From positions 1,946,001 to 2,010,000 of the forward strand of contig NZ_CP126170.1 of NCBI RefSeq assembly GCF_033170385.1: a stretch of DNA of 64,000 bases. Reading direction: 5' to 3'. This DNA comes from Xanthomonas rydalmerensis. Its GTDB lineage: Bacteria > Pseudomonadota > Gammaproteobacteria > Xanthomonadales > Xanthomonadaceae. Positions 8,779 through 17,638 of the stretch are shown piece by piece. The notes below the pieces were generated by a model that was not told where the DNA came from, did no database searches, and saw only the letters and a list, made by a program, of their open reading frames with translations. Both the position numbers and the translations under genes were made by a program. Position 1 is the stretch's first letter; every line of letters begins with the position of its first letter.

Positions 8779-10460
8779 TCGATCGGATGTCGTTGTTGGC
8801 GCTGGCCCTGCTGGGTGCCTGCGCTGGGTCGGCGCAGGCGCAGGCGCCGGCGCAGGAGGAGTTCTACGGCACGCTGGAGCCGTTCGCCAGCGAGGCGGTG
8901 TACTTCGTGGTCACCGACCGCTTCGTCAACGGCGACCCGGGCAACGATCATCGCGACCAGGGCGGCGCGCACCGCACCTTCGACATCCCGATCCCGGCGC
9001 CGCCGGGCGAGAGCGACAACATCGGCTACCTCGGCGGCGACTTCAAGGGCGTGGTCGACAACGCCGGCTACATCCGCGACCTGGGCTTCGGCGCGGTGTG
9101 GATCACCCCCATCGTCGACAACCCGGACGAGGCCTTCACCGGCGGCAAGCCGATCACCTGGGGCAGCTCGCTGAGCGACCGCGGCAAGACCGGCTACCAC
9201 GGCTACTGGGGTGTGAACTTCTACAAGCTCGACGAGCATCTGCCGAGCCCGGGGCTGGATTTCGCCGGCTTTACCCAGGCCATGCACGCGCAGCAACTGA
9301 AGGTGGTGCTGGACATCGTCGGCAATCACGGCTCGCCGGCCTGGACCATGCCCAAGCGGCAGCCGATGTTCGGCCAGGTGTTCGACCGCGACGGCAAACT
9401 CATCGCCGACCACCAGAACCTGCCGCCGTCCAAGCTGGACCCGGCGCACAACCCGCTGCACGCGTTCTACAACACCGGCGGCAACCTGGCGCAGTTGTCC
9501 GATTTCAACGAGCGCAATCCGGCGGTGATGGAGTATCTGGTCGGCGCTTACTCGCAGTGGCTGGGGCAGGGCGCCGACGCGTTCCGCATCGACACGATCG
9601 GCTGGATGCCGGACAGCTTCTGGCACGAGTTCGTGCGCCGCATCCGCGCGCAGCGCCCGGGCATGTTCATGTTCGGCGAGGACTTCGACTACAACGCGCA
9701 CAAGATCGCCGGCCACACCTGGGCCAGTAATGCGGGCGTCAGCGTGCTGGATTTCCCGCTCAAGCAGGCGCTGGCGGCGACGTTCGGCCACGCCCAGCGC
9801 GGCTACGAAACGCTGCAGCCGGCGCTGTATCTGGAGCGTGGCCCGTACGCCAATCCGTACGAGTTGATGACCTTTTACGACAACCACGACATGGCGCGGC
9901 TGGATGCCAGCGACGCCGGCTTCATCGACGCGCACAACTGGCTGTTCACCGCGCGCGGCATCCCGGTGATCTACTACGGCTCGGAGACCGGCTTCATGCG
10001 CGGCCGCGCCGAGCACGCCGGCAACCGCAACTACTTCGGTCAGGCGCGGGTGAACGCCGCGCCATCCAGCCCGATCTTCGCGCCGTTGCGACGCATCGCC
10101 ACGCTGCGCCAGCGCAGCCCCGCGCTGCAGCGCGGCCTGCAGCTCAACCTGCAGTTATCCGGCGACGAGGCGGTGTTCTACCGGGTGTTCCAGCACGCGG
10201 GCAGCACCCAGACCGCACTGGTGCTGCTGAACAAGAGCGACGCGCCACGCACGCTGGAGGTGCGCCGCTACCTGCAGCCCGGCACCTGGCACGACGGCTT
10301 CGACGGCAGCGCCAGCGAGGTGACCGATGCGCTGCGCGCCGAGGTGCCGGCGCATGGCGTGCGCGTGTTCCTGTCCGATGCGCCGATCGTGCGCCCGGAC
10401 CTGCGCGCGCGGCTGCGCTGGCTGATGGCGGCCAAGGACGGCGTGGAGCCGGGACAATGA
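8775..10460 (+). CDS. GH13 alpha-amylase family protein, exported
   Basis: A predicted secreted or periplasmic alpha-amylase or cyclodextrin-type glucanotransferase of 561 aa. The signal peptide is MSLLALALLGACAGSAQAQ; the first ATG at 8775 overlaps the previous stop. GH13 regions are present: VVLDIVGNHGSP (region I), DAFRIDTIGW with the nucleophile Asp (region II), MFGEDFDYN with the acid Glu (region III) and MTFYDNHD (region IV). The spacing of DxGNxH-type residues and the early FVVTDRFVNGD are common in the CGTase/maltogenic branch, but product specificity cannot be read by eye. It is the last gene of the three-gene operon. Its final 189 nt recur in degenerate form at 13500-13688. Confidence 0.92.
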   Translation: MIDRMSLLALALLGACAGSAQAQAPAQEEFYGTLEPFASEAVYFVVTDRFVNGDPGNDHRDQGGAHRTFDIPIPAPPGESDNIGYLGGDFKGVVDNAGYIRDLGFGAVWITPIVDNPDEAFTGGKPITWGSSLSDRGKTGYHGYWGVNFYKLDEHLPSPGLDFAGFTQAMHAQQLKVVLDIVGNHGSPAWTMPKRQPMFGQVFDRDGKLIADHQNLPPSKLDPAHNPLHAFYNTGGNLAQLSDFNERNPAVMEYLVGAYSQWLGQGADAFRIDTIGWMPDSFWHEFVRRIRAQRPGMFMFGEDFDYNAHKIAGHTWASNAGVSVLDFPLKQALAATFGHAQRGYETLQPALYLERGPYANPYELMTFYDNHDMARLDASDAGFIDAHNWLFTARGIPVIYYGSETGFMRGRAEHAGNRNYFGQARVNAAPSSPIFAPLRRIATLRQRSPALQRGLQLNLQLSGDEAVFYRVFQHAGSTQTALVLLNKSDAPRTLEVRRYLQPGTWHDGFDGSASEVTDALRAEVPAHGVRVFLSDAPIVRPDLRARLRWLMAAKDGVEPGQ

Positions 10461-10555
10461 TTGCCGGTTTTTGTGCGGTTCCTTGACCCGTCTTGAATCG
10501 CTTGATGCCTTTCCCTTGGAAGATGGCTGTTCCGCGAATGCGATCCGTCAGTGCT

Positions 10556-13138
10556 TCAGGGCTCGATGTGTTGTGGTTGCACGGTAGTCCCCGTCGAGCC
10601 TGAAACCAGCTCCTGCGAGGCTTCGGACGGACTCGCAGGCGTGTAGTTGCACGTGCTTGGAACGCTTCCTGCGCTGTTGGTCATCGTGACGACCGAGAAC
10701 GGAGCCGAAGCGTTGGATTGGTTGAAAGAGACGAGATCCACGCCAGGAACGAAATCGCCGGGAGCGTTCAATACCCAGAGATTGGAACTTGTCGGATGCT
10801 GGCGGAAACAGTGAGCGACGGTATCGCCGTGCACGACCAGCATCGGCTTGCCGATCGATCCTGCCACCGACGCCAGATTGGCGCAAATTCCCTTGTAGGG
10901 TTGCCGCCCCGTGCTGTCGGTCAGGCCGCAGGTCCAATCGACGATAGTGCCTCCGCTGCTGTTGACGTTCGTGTACGGATCGACATGGAAGGTCACCACC
11001 AGGGCGTTGAGGCCTGGATTGGACGCCATGGCTGCGCCAGCGTTGGTGATCGCGGTCAAGGTCTCCGCTTCGCGCGTCGATGCTTCTGCATTGCGAGCGG
11101 CGGCATTGGTTGCCGTGCTCGGTACGTACCCGTTGTAGGATCCGACGATGTTCAGGCCAAGGTAGAGCACGCCGTTGGAGACCCAGGTCTGGGCCAAGGC
11201 AGGCTGACCGACATTCAGGCCGTCGGTGGCGTAGCGCGGCGCGTCGAGGGACACGTTGCCGGCGAAGATGCTCCGGACCTTCGCAAACTCCTTCAACGGA
11301 TCAAGCCGGGACCTTGGGGTGCGCTCCGTGTTGCAGTCGGTCCAGTCGTTGTCGCCAGGCATGAACACGAGCTGCTGATTGACGCCCCACCACGATTGCA
11401 CGGTCGCGGAACGGAAGGAATCGCTGCAGGAGTCGTAGGGATTGGTTCCCGTCCCATCATACGGGCGCCCGGCGTCCCCCACGTGCAGAATGAATGGCAC
11501 GTTGGCGCTGCTGCTCAATCCGGGCAGGATTGTCGAGCTGAGCAGCGTCGCGTCGGAGTCGCTGTAGGGCATGTCGCCGTAGACGGCGAACAGGACCCCG
11601 CGCACCGTGTCGGCGACATTGGTGCCGATCGCGCCGATCGGGCCGGTTGCCGACATGCCGGTGGTCGATTGCGTGGCCCACGTGGGCTTCGTTCCGTCCA
11701 CCGAAACCAAAGCCTTGGCGCCGGCCGTCACGTCGTTGAACAGGAGATAGAGGTTGCCGTGATAGAACACCGGTGCGATTAAATCGGCCGTCGAATATTC
11801 GCTCCAATAGAAGCCATCGAACGGAACGTTCGCCGGATCGTCGGACACCATGAATGCGACATTGCCTGTGGTCTTGGCGTACGTGACGAACAGCTTGCCA
11901 AAGGCGGCAGTCATGCCCACCGGCTGGCTCTTGGCCGAATACTGGCAGACGTTAGTGACCCGCTGGGTTGACTGTAACGAGGCGACGCATACCTTGTTCG
12001 ACTTTACATAACCGGCATACAGCACGCCGTCCAATACAGCGACCCCCGGGCTGGCGTCAAGGGTAATGGCGTCATACGATGTCACATTGAAAGTGGCACC
12101 GTCAGTCGAGCTCGCCACCATGAGACGGCGCGGGCCGGTAGTGGATGAGTAAGCCACATAGAGCGTGCCGTTGTTGACCGCCACTGCCGGCGTATCACCG
12201 ATACTGACTTGCGACAGGCAATTGGGGGTGGCGTACGTCAGCCCCCGATTGGTGGATTGCGCCAGGCATAGCTGGTTGGACGACGCTGCGTACAGCGCAT
12301 AGACAACGCCTTGGAAGTTGGTAACGACCGGTGCCGTTCCAGTTGCCGGGCTGAGTCCGCCGAGGCTGCGGACCGTTGGCGTCGTCCCGCGTTCGCTCAA
12401 CGTCGCAACGGCCACACCTGAACCACTTGAGGTCTGGTAGAGCATCTGCAGCGTTGCCGGCCCTCGGCACAGGATCGAGTGAAGGCGGCCGGTCGTGGGG
12501 CTGAAACTTGCTCCGACGATGCTCTCGCCATCGATGCATTGCCCCTTGTATTTCCCGGGATCCCAGTCGCCCCAGGTGGCGCTGCCCATCGAACTGTTGT
12601 TGTCCATCTGCCGCACCGTGGTGATACCCGAGGTATCGGTGCCGGTCGCGCCTTGGACGCAGGCAATGCCGTGGGCGACGCGGGGGCTGGCCGTGCTCTG
12701 GCTGATCCCGACGCCGTACTGATCGAGGCCGCATTCGACCTTGGTGTAGCCCGGAGCCCAATCGCCATGACGCGCATAGCCGCGCTTGTCCGGGCCGCTC
12801 TTTGTGGTGACGTAGGCCCTGAGCGAACTGACGGATCCCGGTTGAGAGTAGGGCGCGCACAACGCAAGGTTGCCGTTGCCGGTGTCGGTAAATTCGCTCA
12901 CCCCCAGCAAGGCTTCGGTAACGCCGCAAGTGGCCTTGTAGTAGCCGTAATCCCAGTCTTGAGTGATCCCGCGATTGCTGGAGGTGTTTAGGTAGGTGAT
13001 GGTCGGAGGCGTATCGGCTTGAGCGACAGCCCCTTGCAACGCGACTGCGGTGGCGAACGAGACGCGGCACAGGGCATATCCCAATGCGCGCATGCGCGAT
13101 CCGCTCTTGAAGAGCCTGGTGGCAAAAGTCATTTTCAT
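10556..13138 (-). CDS. Exported metallophosphoesterase-like protein with N-terminal repeats
   Basis: A large predicted secreted protein of 860 aa that I do not recognise as a named protein. The ATG at 13138 follows AGGGGG and starts a long signal peptide ending near VALQGAVAQADT. Residues of about 45-220 hold three tandem repeats of 55-60 residues with the pattern DW..G.YK..C, then G.S, then a closing Cys. A middle section has five or six blade-like repeats (GTLYVAYSS, GVLYAGYVK, GKLFVTYAK, GNLYLLFND), suggesting a beta-propeller. From about residue 520 calcineurin-type metal motifs appear: GDMPY, HVGDAG, MPGDNDWTDC, TFHVDPY, HGDTVAH. GC content and codon use are visibly lower than in the neighbours. 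It is convergent with the amylase gene and next to insertion-sequence debris, so it was probably acquired by transfer. Substrate unknown. Confidence 0.75.
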   Translation of the reverse strand: MKMTFATRLFKSGSRMRALGYALCRVSFATAVALQGAVAQADTPPTITYLNTSSNRGITQDWDYGYYKATCGVTEALLGVSEFTDTGNGNLALCAPYSQPGSVSSLRAYVTTKSGPDKRGYARHGDWAPGYTKVECGLDQYGVGISQSTASPRVAHGIACVQGATGTDTSGITTVRQMDNNSSMGSATWGDWDPGKYKGQCIDGESIVGASFSPTTGRLHSILCRGPATLQMLYQTSSGSGVAVATLSERGTTPTVRSLGGLSPATGTAPVVTNFQGVVYALYAASSNQLCLAQSTNRGLTYATPNCLSQVSIGDTPAVAVNNGTLYVAYSSTTGPRRLMVASSTDGATFNVTSYDAITLDASPGVAVLDGVLYAGYVKSNKVCVASLQSTQRVTNVCQYSAKSQPVGMTAAFGKLFVTYAKTTGNVAFMVSDDPANVPFDGFYWSEYSTADLIAPVFYHGNLYLLFNDVTAGAKALVSVDGTKPTWATQSTTGMSATGPIGAIGTNVADTVRGVLFAVYGDMPYSDSDATLLSSTILPGLSSSANVPFILHVGDAGRPYDGTGTNPYDSCSDSFRSATVQSWWGVNQQLVFMPGDNDWTDCNTERTPRSRLDPLKEFAKVRSIFAGNVSLDAPRYATDGLNVGQPALAQTWVSNGVLYLGLNIVGSYNGYVPSTATNAAARNAEASTREAETLTAITNAGAAMASNPGLNALVVTFHVDPYTNVNSSGGTIVDWTCGLTDSTGRQPYKGICANLASVAGSIGKPMLVVHGDTVAHCFRQHPTSSNLWVLNAPGDFVPGVDLVSFNQSNASAPFSVVTMTNSAGSVPSTCNYTPASPSEASQELVSGSTGTTVQPQHIEP

Positions 13139-13285
13139 TCCCCCTGAAATGGAATTGCACATCCGAGCGGAGCATCCGAGCAGATGGACTGTATAGCGCG
13201 GACCGGCGGGCCTGCCGTAGACAGCGGGGCGGCACAGTCGATGGCGATGGCCGAGGTGTTGACGAGCGGCGACAACAGGCCGTGC

Positions 13286-13502
13286 ACGGATGAGTTCCGT
13301 ACCGGGGCGGTGAAGCAGATGATCGCGTGCGGCTTCGGCGTTGTGGACGTCGCCTTTCGCATCGGTGCCCCCCACACACGCTGTACGGCTGGGTGCAGGC
13401 AGCGAAGAAAGGCGGCGGCCGGCGCCTGCGCCGAGCGACTCGGCCGAGATCCGTCGGCTCCAGGCCTAGCTGCAGCGGGTGACCGAGGAGCACGACATCC
13501 TG
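13286..13502 (+). pseudogene. Decayed IS3-family OrfA transposase fragment
   Basis: Fragments in shifting frames read as the helix-turn-helix OrfA of IS3-type elements: DEFRTGAVKQMIACGFGVVD in one frame, LYGWVQAAKKGGG in the next, and SDSAEIRRLQA, a TAG stop at 13467, then LQRVTEEHDIL in a third. At least two frameshifts and one stop inactivate it. No OrfB and no terminal inverted repeats were recognised. It abuts the degenerate amylase copy, so it probably marks a past rearrangement that brought in the metallophosphoesterase-like gene. Confidence 0.72.
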
Positions 13503-13688
13503 CAGTCCCGTCTCTGGCGCGACGGGTTCGACGGCAGTGCTCTCTAGGTCGCCGATGTCCTTCGCGCCGAGGTGCCGGAGCACGGCGTGTGCGTGTTCCT
13601 GTCCGATGCGCCGATCGTGCGCCCGGACCTGCGCGCGCGGCTGCGCTGGCTGATGGCGGCCAAGGGCGGGGTCGCGCCGACGCCGTGA
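13500..13688 (+). pseudogene. Degenerate copy of amylase gene 3' end
   Basis: These 189 nt align without gaps to 10272-10460, the last 62 codons and stop of the GH13 amylase gene. The first half has many differences, including an in-frame TAG (WRDGFDGSAL then stop). About 75 nt from 13591 to 13665 are identical to the functional gene. Both copies end with a stop at the same alignment position. It could be the remnant of a tandem paralogue or a duplication made when the intervening segment was inserted. The patchy identity hints at gene conversion. Confidence 0.85.
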
Positions 13689-13749
13689 ACGCAGCGTCGC
13701 TGATCGACGTCAGCGCGCCACCCGCCCGCGCGTCAGCGCCCAGCAGGGC

Positions 13750-14817
13750 TCAGTTGCGCAGCAGCGAGGAACCGCGCAGCGCCAGCGTCACCGGCAGGGT
13801 GCGGCTGCTCACCGGCTGCCCGGCGATCTGCGCCAGCAAGGTGTCCACCAGCACCGCACCGGCCAGCTTGGTGTCCTGCTGCACCGTCGACAGCGCCGGA
13901 TCGACGCTGGCGGCGACAGGAATGTCGTCGAAGCCGGCCAGGGCCACGTCCTCGGGCACGCGCAGGCCGTGCTCGCGCAAGGCTTTCAGCGCGCCGATCG
14001 CGATCAGGTCGCTGGCGGCGAACAGCGCATCGAAGCGCTCGCCGCGCCCCAGCAGGGCCAGGGCGGCGGCGTAGCCGGATTGCTCGGTAGTGATCGCATC
14101 GACCTGCAGTGCCGGCGTGGCCTCGGCGCCGGCCGCGTGCAGCGCCTGCAGATGGCCGCGGTAGCGCTCCAGGAACTCGGGGTAATGGTTGGAGGCGTCG
14201 CCGAGGAAGGCGACCCGGCGGCGGCCCTGCGCCAGCAGGTGCGCGGTGATGTCGTGCCCGCCCTGGAAGTTGTCGCTGCCGATCGACACCCCGGGTTGCC
14301 CGGGCAGCACCGCGCCCCAGCGCACGAAATGGGTGCCCTGGTCGACCAGATGCTGCAGCCGTTGCTGCGCCTGCAGGTAGTCGCCGTAGCCGAGCAGGAT
14401 CAGCCCGTCGGCCTTCTGGCTGTCGCCGTAGTCGGCCCGCCAGTTGTCCGACAACTGCTGGAACGACACCAGCAGGTCGTAGCCATGGCGGGCGCAGGCG
14501 CGGGTGATCGAGCCCAGCATCGAGTGGAAGAACGGGTTGATCAGCGAGTCGTCGGTGGTCGGATCTTCGAAGAACAGCAGCGCCAGGGTGCCGGCATTGC
14601 GCAGGCGCAGGCTGGAGGCGTGCTTGTCGACCTTGTAGTTCAGCTCGCGCGCGATCGCCAGGATCTTGCGCCGGGTCTGCTCGTTGACCGCCGGGCTGCC
14701 GCGCAGTGCGCGCGAGACCGTGGGTTGCGATACGCCTGCCAGGTAGGCGATGTCCAGCGATGTGGCCTTGCCTTTGATGATGGCGCGTCCGTTGCGGAGA
14801 AAACGTGGTCGAAGCAT
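13750..14817 (-). CDS. LacI-family transcriptional regulator of the alpha-glucan locus
   Basis: A 355-aa DNA-binding regulator. The N-terminal helix-turn-helix is typical (TSLDIAYLAGVSQPTVSRAL, then a hinge helix ending VDKHASSLRLRN). It is followed by a periplasmic-binding-protein-like sensor domain with FFEDPTTDDSLINPFFHSML, ASDLIAIGALKALREHG and AGFDDIPVAASVDPALSTVQ. The start at 14817 leaves about 17 extra residues before the helix-turn-helix; no strong Shine-Dalgarno sequence decides it. It lies at the edge of the glycosidase/receptor locus and is the obvious candidate to bind the palindromes at 2382, 2412 and 4930. The effector is probably maltose or another glucoside, by context only. 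Confidence 0.93.
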   Translation of the reverse strand: MLRPRFLRNGRAIIKGKATSLDIAYLAGVSQPTVSRALRGSPAVNEQTRRKILAIARELNYKVDKHASSLRLRNAGTLALLFFEDPTTDDSLINPFFHSMLGSITRACARHGYDLLVSFQQLSDNWRADYGDSQKADGLILLGYGDYLQAQQRLQHLVDQGTHFVRWGAVLPGQPGVSIGSDNFQGGHDITAHLLAQGRRRVAFLGDASNHYPEFLERYRGHLQALHAAGAEATPALQVDAITTEQSGYAAALALLGRGERFDALFAASDLIAIGALKALREHGLRVPEDVALAGFDDIPVAASVDPALSTVQQDTKLAGAVLVDTLLAQIAGQPVSSRTLPVTLALRGSSLLRN

Positions 14818-14995
14818 GCCATGGCGCCTGCTGCAGCTCTTGCTGCGCTGCAGCGAGAAGGGTGGTGGCGTCCTTTCTTCGCGGGCCTCAGGCGGTTGCC
14901 AAAAGGTATCGTTTTGAAAAAGAGTGGTTTACCATCGTCCCAATCACCTGATCTGGACCTGGGTGGCCCGCGGCGACGCCGGCCGAGCGTGCGAC

Positions 14996-15022
14996 ATGAG
15001 CACTACCACCGCCCTCGCTTGA
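14996..15022 (+). CDS. Candidate thrS leader peptide MSTTTALA
   Basis: An eight-codon reading frame, ATG to TGA, 124 nt upstream of thrS, with three consecutive threonine codons (ACT ACC ACC). A terminator-like hairpin begins 25 nt after its stop. This is the layout of amino-acid-specific transcription attenuation: ribosomes stalled on Thr codons under low charged tRNA-Thr would favour readthrough into the threonyl-tRNA synthetase gene. The Shine-Dalgarno match is weak and no clear antiterminator pairing was found by eye, so it remains a candidate. Confidence 0.5.
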   Translation: MSTTTALA

Positions 15023-15046
15023 GTTCCCGCCCAAGGCTGTCCGAGC

Positions 15047-15075
15047 AGGCGCCCTTGTGGCGCCTTCTTTCTGTC
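15047..15075 (+). terminator. Candidate attenuator hairpin upstream of thrS
   Basis: A perfect 7-bp stem (AGGCGCC, loop CTTGT, GGCGCCT) is followed by a T-rich tract TCTTTCTGT. It lies between the Thr-rich leader frame and the thrS start, as an intrinsic terminator used for attenuation would. The T tract is imperfect, so termination may be partial. Confidence 0.55.
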
Positions 15076-15145
15076 CCGCGCCCTGCCTCGACTGCCACCA
15101 CGGTGGCGTGGACGCCGTCCCCCGTTTCCCTTTTCGCCGACTCCC

Positions 15146-17050
15146 ATGATCACGATTACGCTCCCCGACGGCAGCCGCCGCGAATTCGAACATCCCGTCA
15201 GCCCCATGGACGTGGCCCAGTCCATCGGCCCCGGCCTGGCCAAGGCCACCATCGCCGGTCAGGTCGACGGCCGCCTGGTCGACGCCTGCGACCTCATCGA
15301 CCATGACGCCAGCCTGCGCCTGATTACCGCCAAGGACGCCGAGGGCGTGGAGATCATCCGCCACTCCTGCGCGCACCTGGTCGGTCACGCGGTCAAGCAG
15401 CTGTATCCCGAGGTCAAGATGGTGATCGGCCCGGTCATCGCCGAGGGCTTCTACTACGACATCTATAGCGAGCGCCCGTTCACCCCCGAGGACATGGCGG
15501 CGATCGAGAAGCGCATGCAGGAACTGATCGCGCAGGACTACGATGTGATCAAGAAGGTCACTCCGCGCGCCGAGGTGATCGAGCTGTTCAAGCAGCGCGG
15601 CGAGGACTACAAGCTGCGCCTGATCGAGGACATGCCCGACGACGTCACCGCGATGGGCCTGTACTACCACCAGGAATACGTGGACATGTGCCGCGGCCCG
15701 CACGTGCCGAACACGCGCTTCCTCAAAGCCTTCAAGCTGACCCGCATCTCCGGCGCCTACTGGCGCGGCGACGCCAAGAACGAGCAGCTGCAGCGCATCT
15801 ACGGCACCGCCTGGGCCGACAAGAAGCAACTCGAGGCCTACATCCTGCGCATGGAGGAAGCCGACAAGCGCGACCACCGCAAGATCGGCAAGCAGCAGGA
15901 CCTGTTCCACCTGCAGGAAGAGGGCCCGGGCCTGGTGTTCTGGCACCCGAAGGGCTGGTCGATCTGGCAGGTGGTCGAGCAGTACATGCGCAAGGTCTAC
16001 CGCGACAGCGGCTACGGCGAGGTGCGTTGCCCGCAGATCCTGGACGTGTCGCTGTGGCAGAAGTCCGGCCACTGGGACAACTACCAGGACAACATGTTCT
16101 TCACCGAATCGGAGAAGCGCACCTACGCGGTCAAGCCGATGAACTGTCCGGGCCACGTGCAGGTGTTCAACCAGGGCCTGCACAGCTACCGCGACCTGCC
16201 GATCCGCTACGGCGAGTTCGGCGCCTGCCATCGCAACGAGCCGTCCGGCGCGCTGCACGGCATCCTGCGCGTGCGCGGTTTCACCCAGGACGACGGCCAC
16301 ATCTTCTGCACCGAGCAGCAGATCGAGGCCGAGGTCACCGCCTTCCACCAGCAGGCGCTGAAGGTGTACGGCGACTTCGGCTTCGACGACATCCAGATCA
16401 AGATCGCCTTGCGCCCGGAAAAGCGCCTCGGCGACGACGCCACCTGGGACAAGGCCGAGGCCGCGCTGCGCGCCGCGCTCGGCGCCTGCGGGGTGGAGTG
16501 GCAGGAACTGCCGGGCGAGGGCGCCTTCTACGGCCCGAAGATCGAGTACCACCTGAAGGACGCGATCGGCCGCACCTGGCAGCTCGGCACCATGCAGGTG
16601 GATTTCATGATGCCCGGCCGCCTCGGCGCCGAGTACGTGGACGAGCACAGCCAGAAGAAGCATCCGGTCATGCTGCACCGGGCCATCGTCGGCTCGATGG
16701 AGCGGTTCATCGGCATCCTGATCGAGCACCATGCCGGCATGTTCCCGGCCTGGCTGGCGCCGGTGCAGGCCGTGGTCATGAACATCACCGACGCGCAGGC
16801 AGACTATGTAGACAACGTGCGGAAACTCCTTGCAAATCAAGGCTTCCGCATCGAGGCCGATTTGCGGAACGAAAAAATCGGTTATAAGATTCGCGAACAC
16901 ACGCTGCAGCGGGTGCCGTACCTGTTGGTCGCAGGTGACCGCGAGACGGAAAACGGCGCGATTGCGGTCCGTACGCGATCGGGGGAGGATCTGGGCACCA
17001 TGTCGGTCGCCGCCTTCGCCGAACGGCTGCGCGCCGAGCAGTTGGCGTGA
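15146..17050 (+). CDS. thrS: Threonyl-tRNA synthetase
   Basis: A cytoplasmic class II synthetase that charges tRNA-Thr; 634 aa, close to the E. coli length. The N-terminal TGS domain ([20 protein letters not shown]) leads to the editing domain with [17 protein letters not shown] (the HxxxH zinc site), then the class II core with [29 protein letters not shown] and the motif 3 region [18 protein letters not shown]. The C-terminal anticodon domain ends at residue 634. It heads the conserved translation-factor cluster. A leader peptide and hairpin upstream suggest attenuation control. Confidence 0.98.
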   Translation: MITITLPDGSRREFEHPVSPMDVAQSIGPGLAKATIAGQVDGRLVDACDLIDHDASLRLITAKDAEGVEIIRHSCAHLVGHAVKQLYPEVKMVIGPVIAEGFYYDIYSERPFTPEDMAAIEKRMQELIAQDYDVIKKVTPRAEVIELFKQRGEDYKLRLIEDMPDDVTAMGLYYHQEYVDMCRGPHVPNTRFLKAFKLTRISGAYWRGDAKNEQLQRIYGTAWADKKQLEAYILRMEEADKRDHRKIGKQQDLFHLQEEGPGLVFWHPKGWSIWQVVEQYMRKVYRDSGYGEVRCPQILDVSLWQKSGHWDNYQDNMFFTESEKRTYAVKPMNCPGHVQVFNQGLHSYRDLPIRYGEFGACHRNEPSGALHGILRVRGFTQDDGHIFCTEQQIEAEVTAFHQQALKVYGDFGFDDIQIKIALRPEKRLGDDATWDKAEAALRAALGACGVEWQELPGEGAFYGPKIEYHLKDAIGRTWQLGTMQVDFMMPGRLGAEYVDEHSQKKHPVMLHRAIVGSMERFIGILIEHHAGMFPAWLAPVQAVVMNITDAQADYVDNVRKLLANQGFRIEADLRNEKIGYKIREHTLQRVPYLLVAGDRETENGAIAVRTRSGEDLGTMSVAAFAERLRAEQLA

Positions 17051-17062
17051 CACCACCCTGGC

Positions 17063-17083
17063 GCGGACGGAGCCTCCGTCCGC
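17063..17083 (+). terminator. Hairpin between thrS and infC
   Basis: A perfect 9-bp stem (GCGGACGGA, loop GCC, TCCGTCCGC) in the 63-nt thrS-infC gap with no T tract after it. More likely an mRNA processing or stability element, or part of the infC translational control region, than a full terminator. Confidence 0.4.
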
Positions 17084-17113
17084 ACCAGTCCGATTCCCCT
17101 GGGAGATTGCAAC

Positions 17114-17638
17114 ATCAGTACCCCTGACAACAAACAGAACCGCAAGAACCAAGAGATCCGCGTGCCGCGCGTGCGCGTGATCGGCGCGGACGGCGAGATG
17201 GTCGGCGTGTTGACCCGCGACGAAGCGCTGGCGCTGGCCGAAGAGGACGGACTCGACCTGGTCGAGATCCAGCCGCAGGCCGATCCGCCGGTCTGCAAGA
17301 TCATGGACTTCGGCAAGTTCAAGTTCGAGCAGCAGAAAAAGGCCAACGAAGCCAAGAAGAAGACCAAGCAGGTCGAGATCAAGGAAATCAAGTTCCGTCC
17401 GGTCACGGACGAAGGCGATTACCAGATCAAGCTGCGCAACATGCGCCGCTTCATCGAGGAAGGCGACAAGGTCAAGGTCAACATCCGCTTCCGCGGTCGC
17501 GAGATGAGCCATCAGGAGCTCGGCCGCGAAATGGCCGCGCGGATCGAGGCCGATCTGGGCGAAGACATCGTCATCGAATCGCGTCCGCGCCTGGAAGGCC
17601 GGCAGATGGTGATGATGATCGCGCCGAAGAAGCGCTGA
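17114..17638 (+). CDS. infC: Translation initiation factor IF-3 with ATC start codon
   Basis: IF-3 binds the 30S subunit and proofreads initiator tRNA and start codon. The frame extends upstream of the first GTG (17162) to an ATC at 17114, preceded by a good Shine-Dalgarno (GGGAG, eight nt before). Starting there gives 174 aa beginning [20 protein letters not shown], which matches the full IF-3 N-domain; the GTG start would cut its first 16 residues. Rare AUU/AUC starts are known for infC and allow IF-3 to repress its own translation. Downstream motifs include [37 protein letters not shown] and a C-terminal domain ending [10 protein letters not shown]. Confidence 0.95.
   Translation: MSTPDNKQNRKNQEIRVPRVRVIGADGEMVGVLTRDEALALAEEDGLDLVEIQPQADPPVCKIMDFGKFKFEQQKKANEAKKKTKQVEIKEIKFRPVTDEGDYQIKLRNMRRFIEEGDKVKVNIRFRGREMSHQELGREMAARIEADLGEDIVIESRPRLEGRQMVMMIAPKKR

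Larger units (their letters stand above)
14818..15145. other. Divergent lacI-thrS intergenic region
   Basis: A 328-nt gap holding the lacI promoter side (an AT-rich island around 14900-14935 including TTGAAA) and the thrS leader with the short reading frame and hairpin listed separately. Otherwise no gene was seen. Neither promoter could be placed with confidence. Confidence 0.55.

Noticed and set aside
13184..14074. A 296-aa plus-strand frame crossing IS debris and the lacI 3' end
   Set aside because: A chance fusion of IS3 orfA fragments, the degenerate amylase copy and antisense lacI; not a gene.
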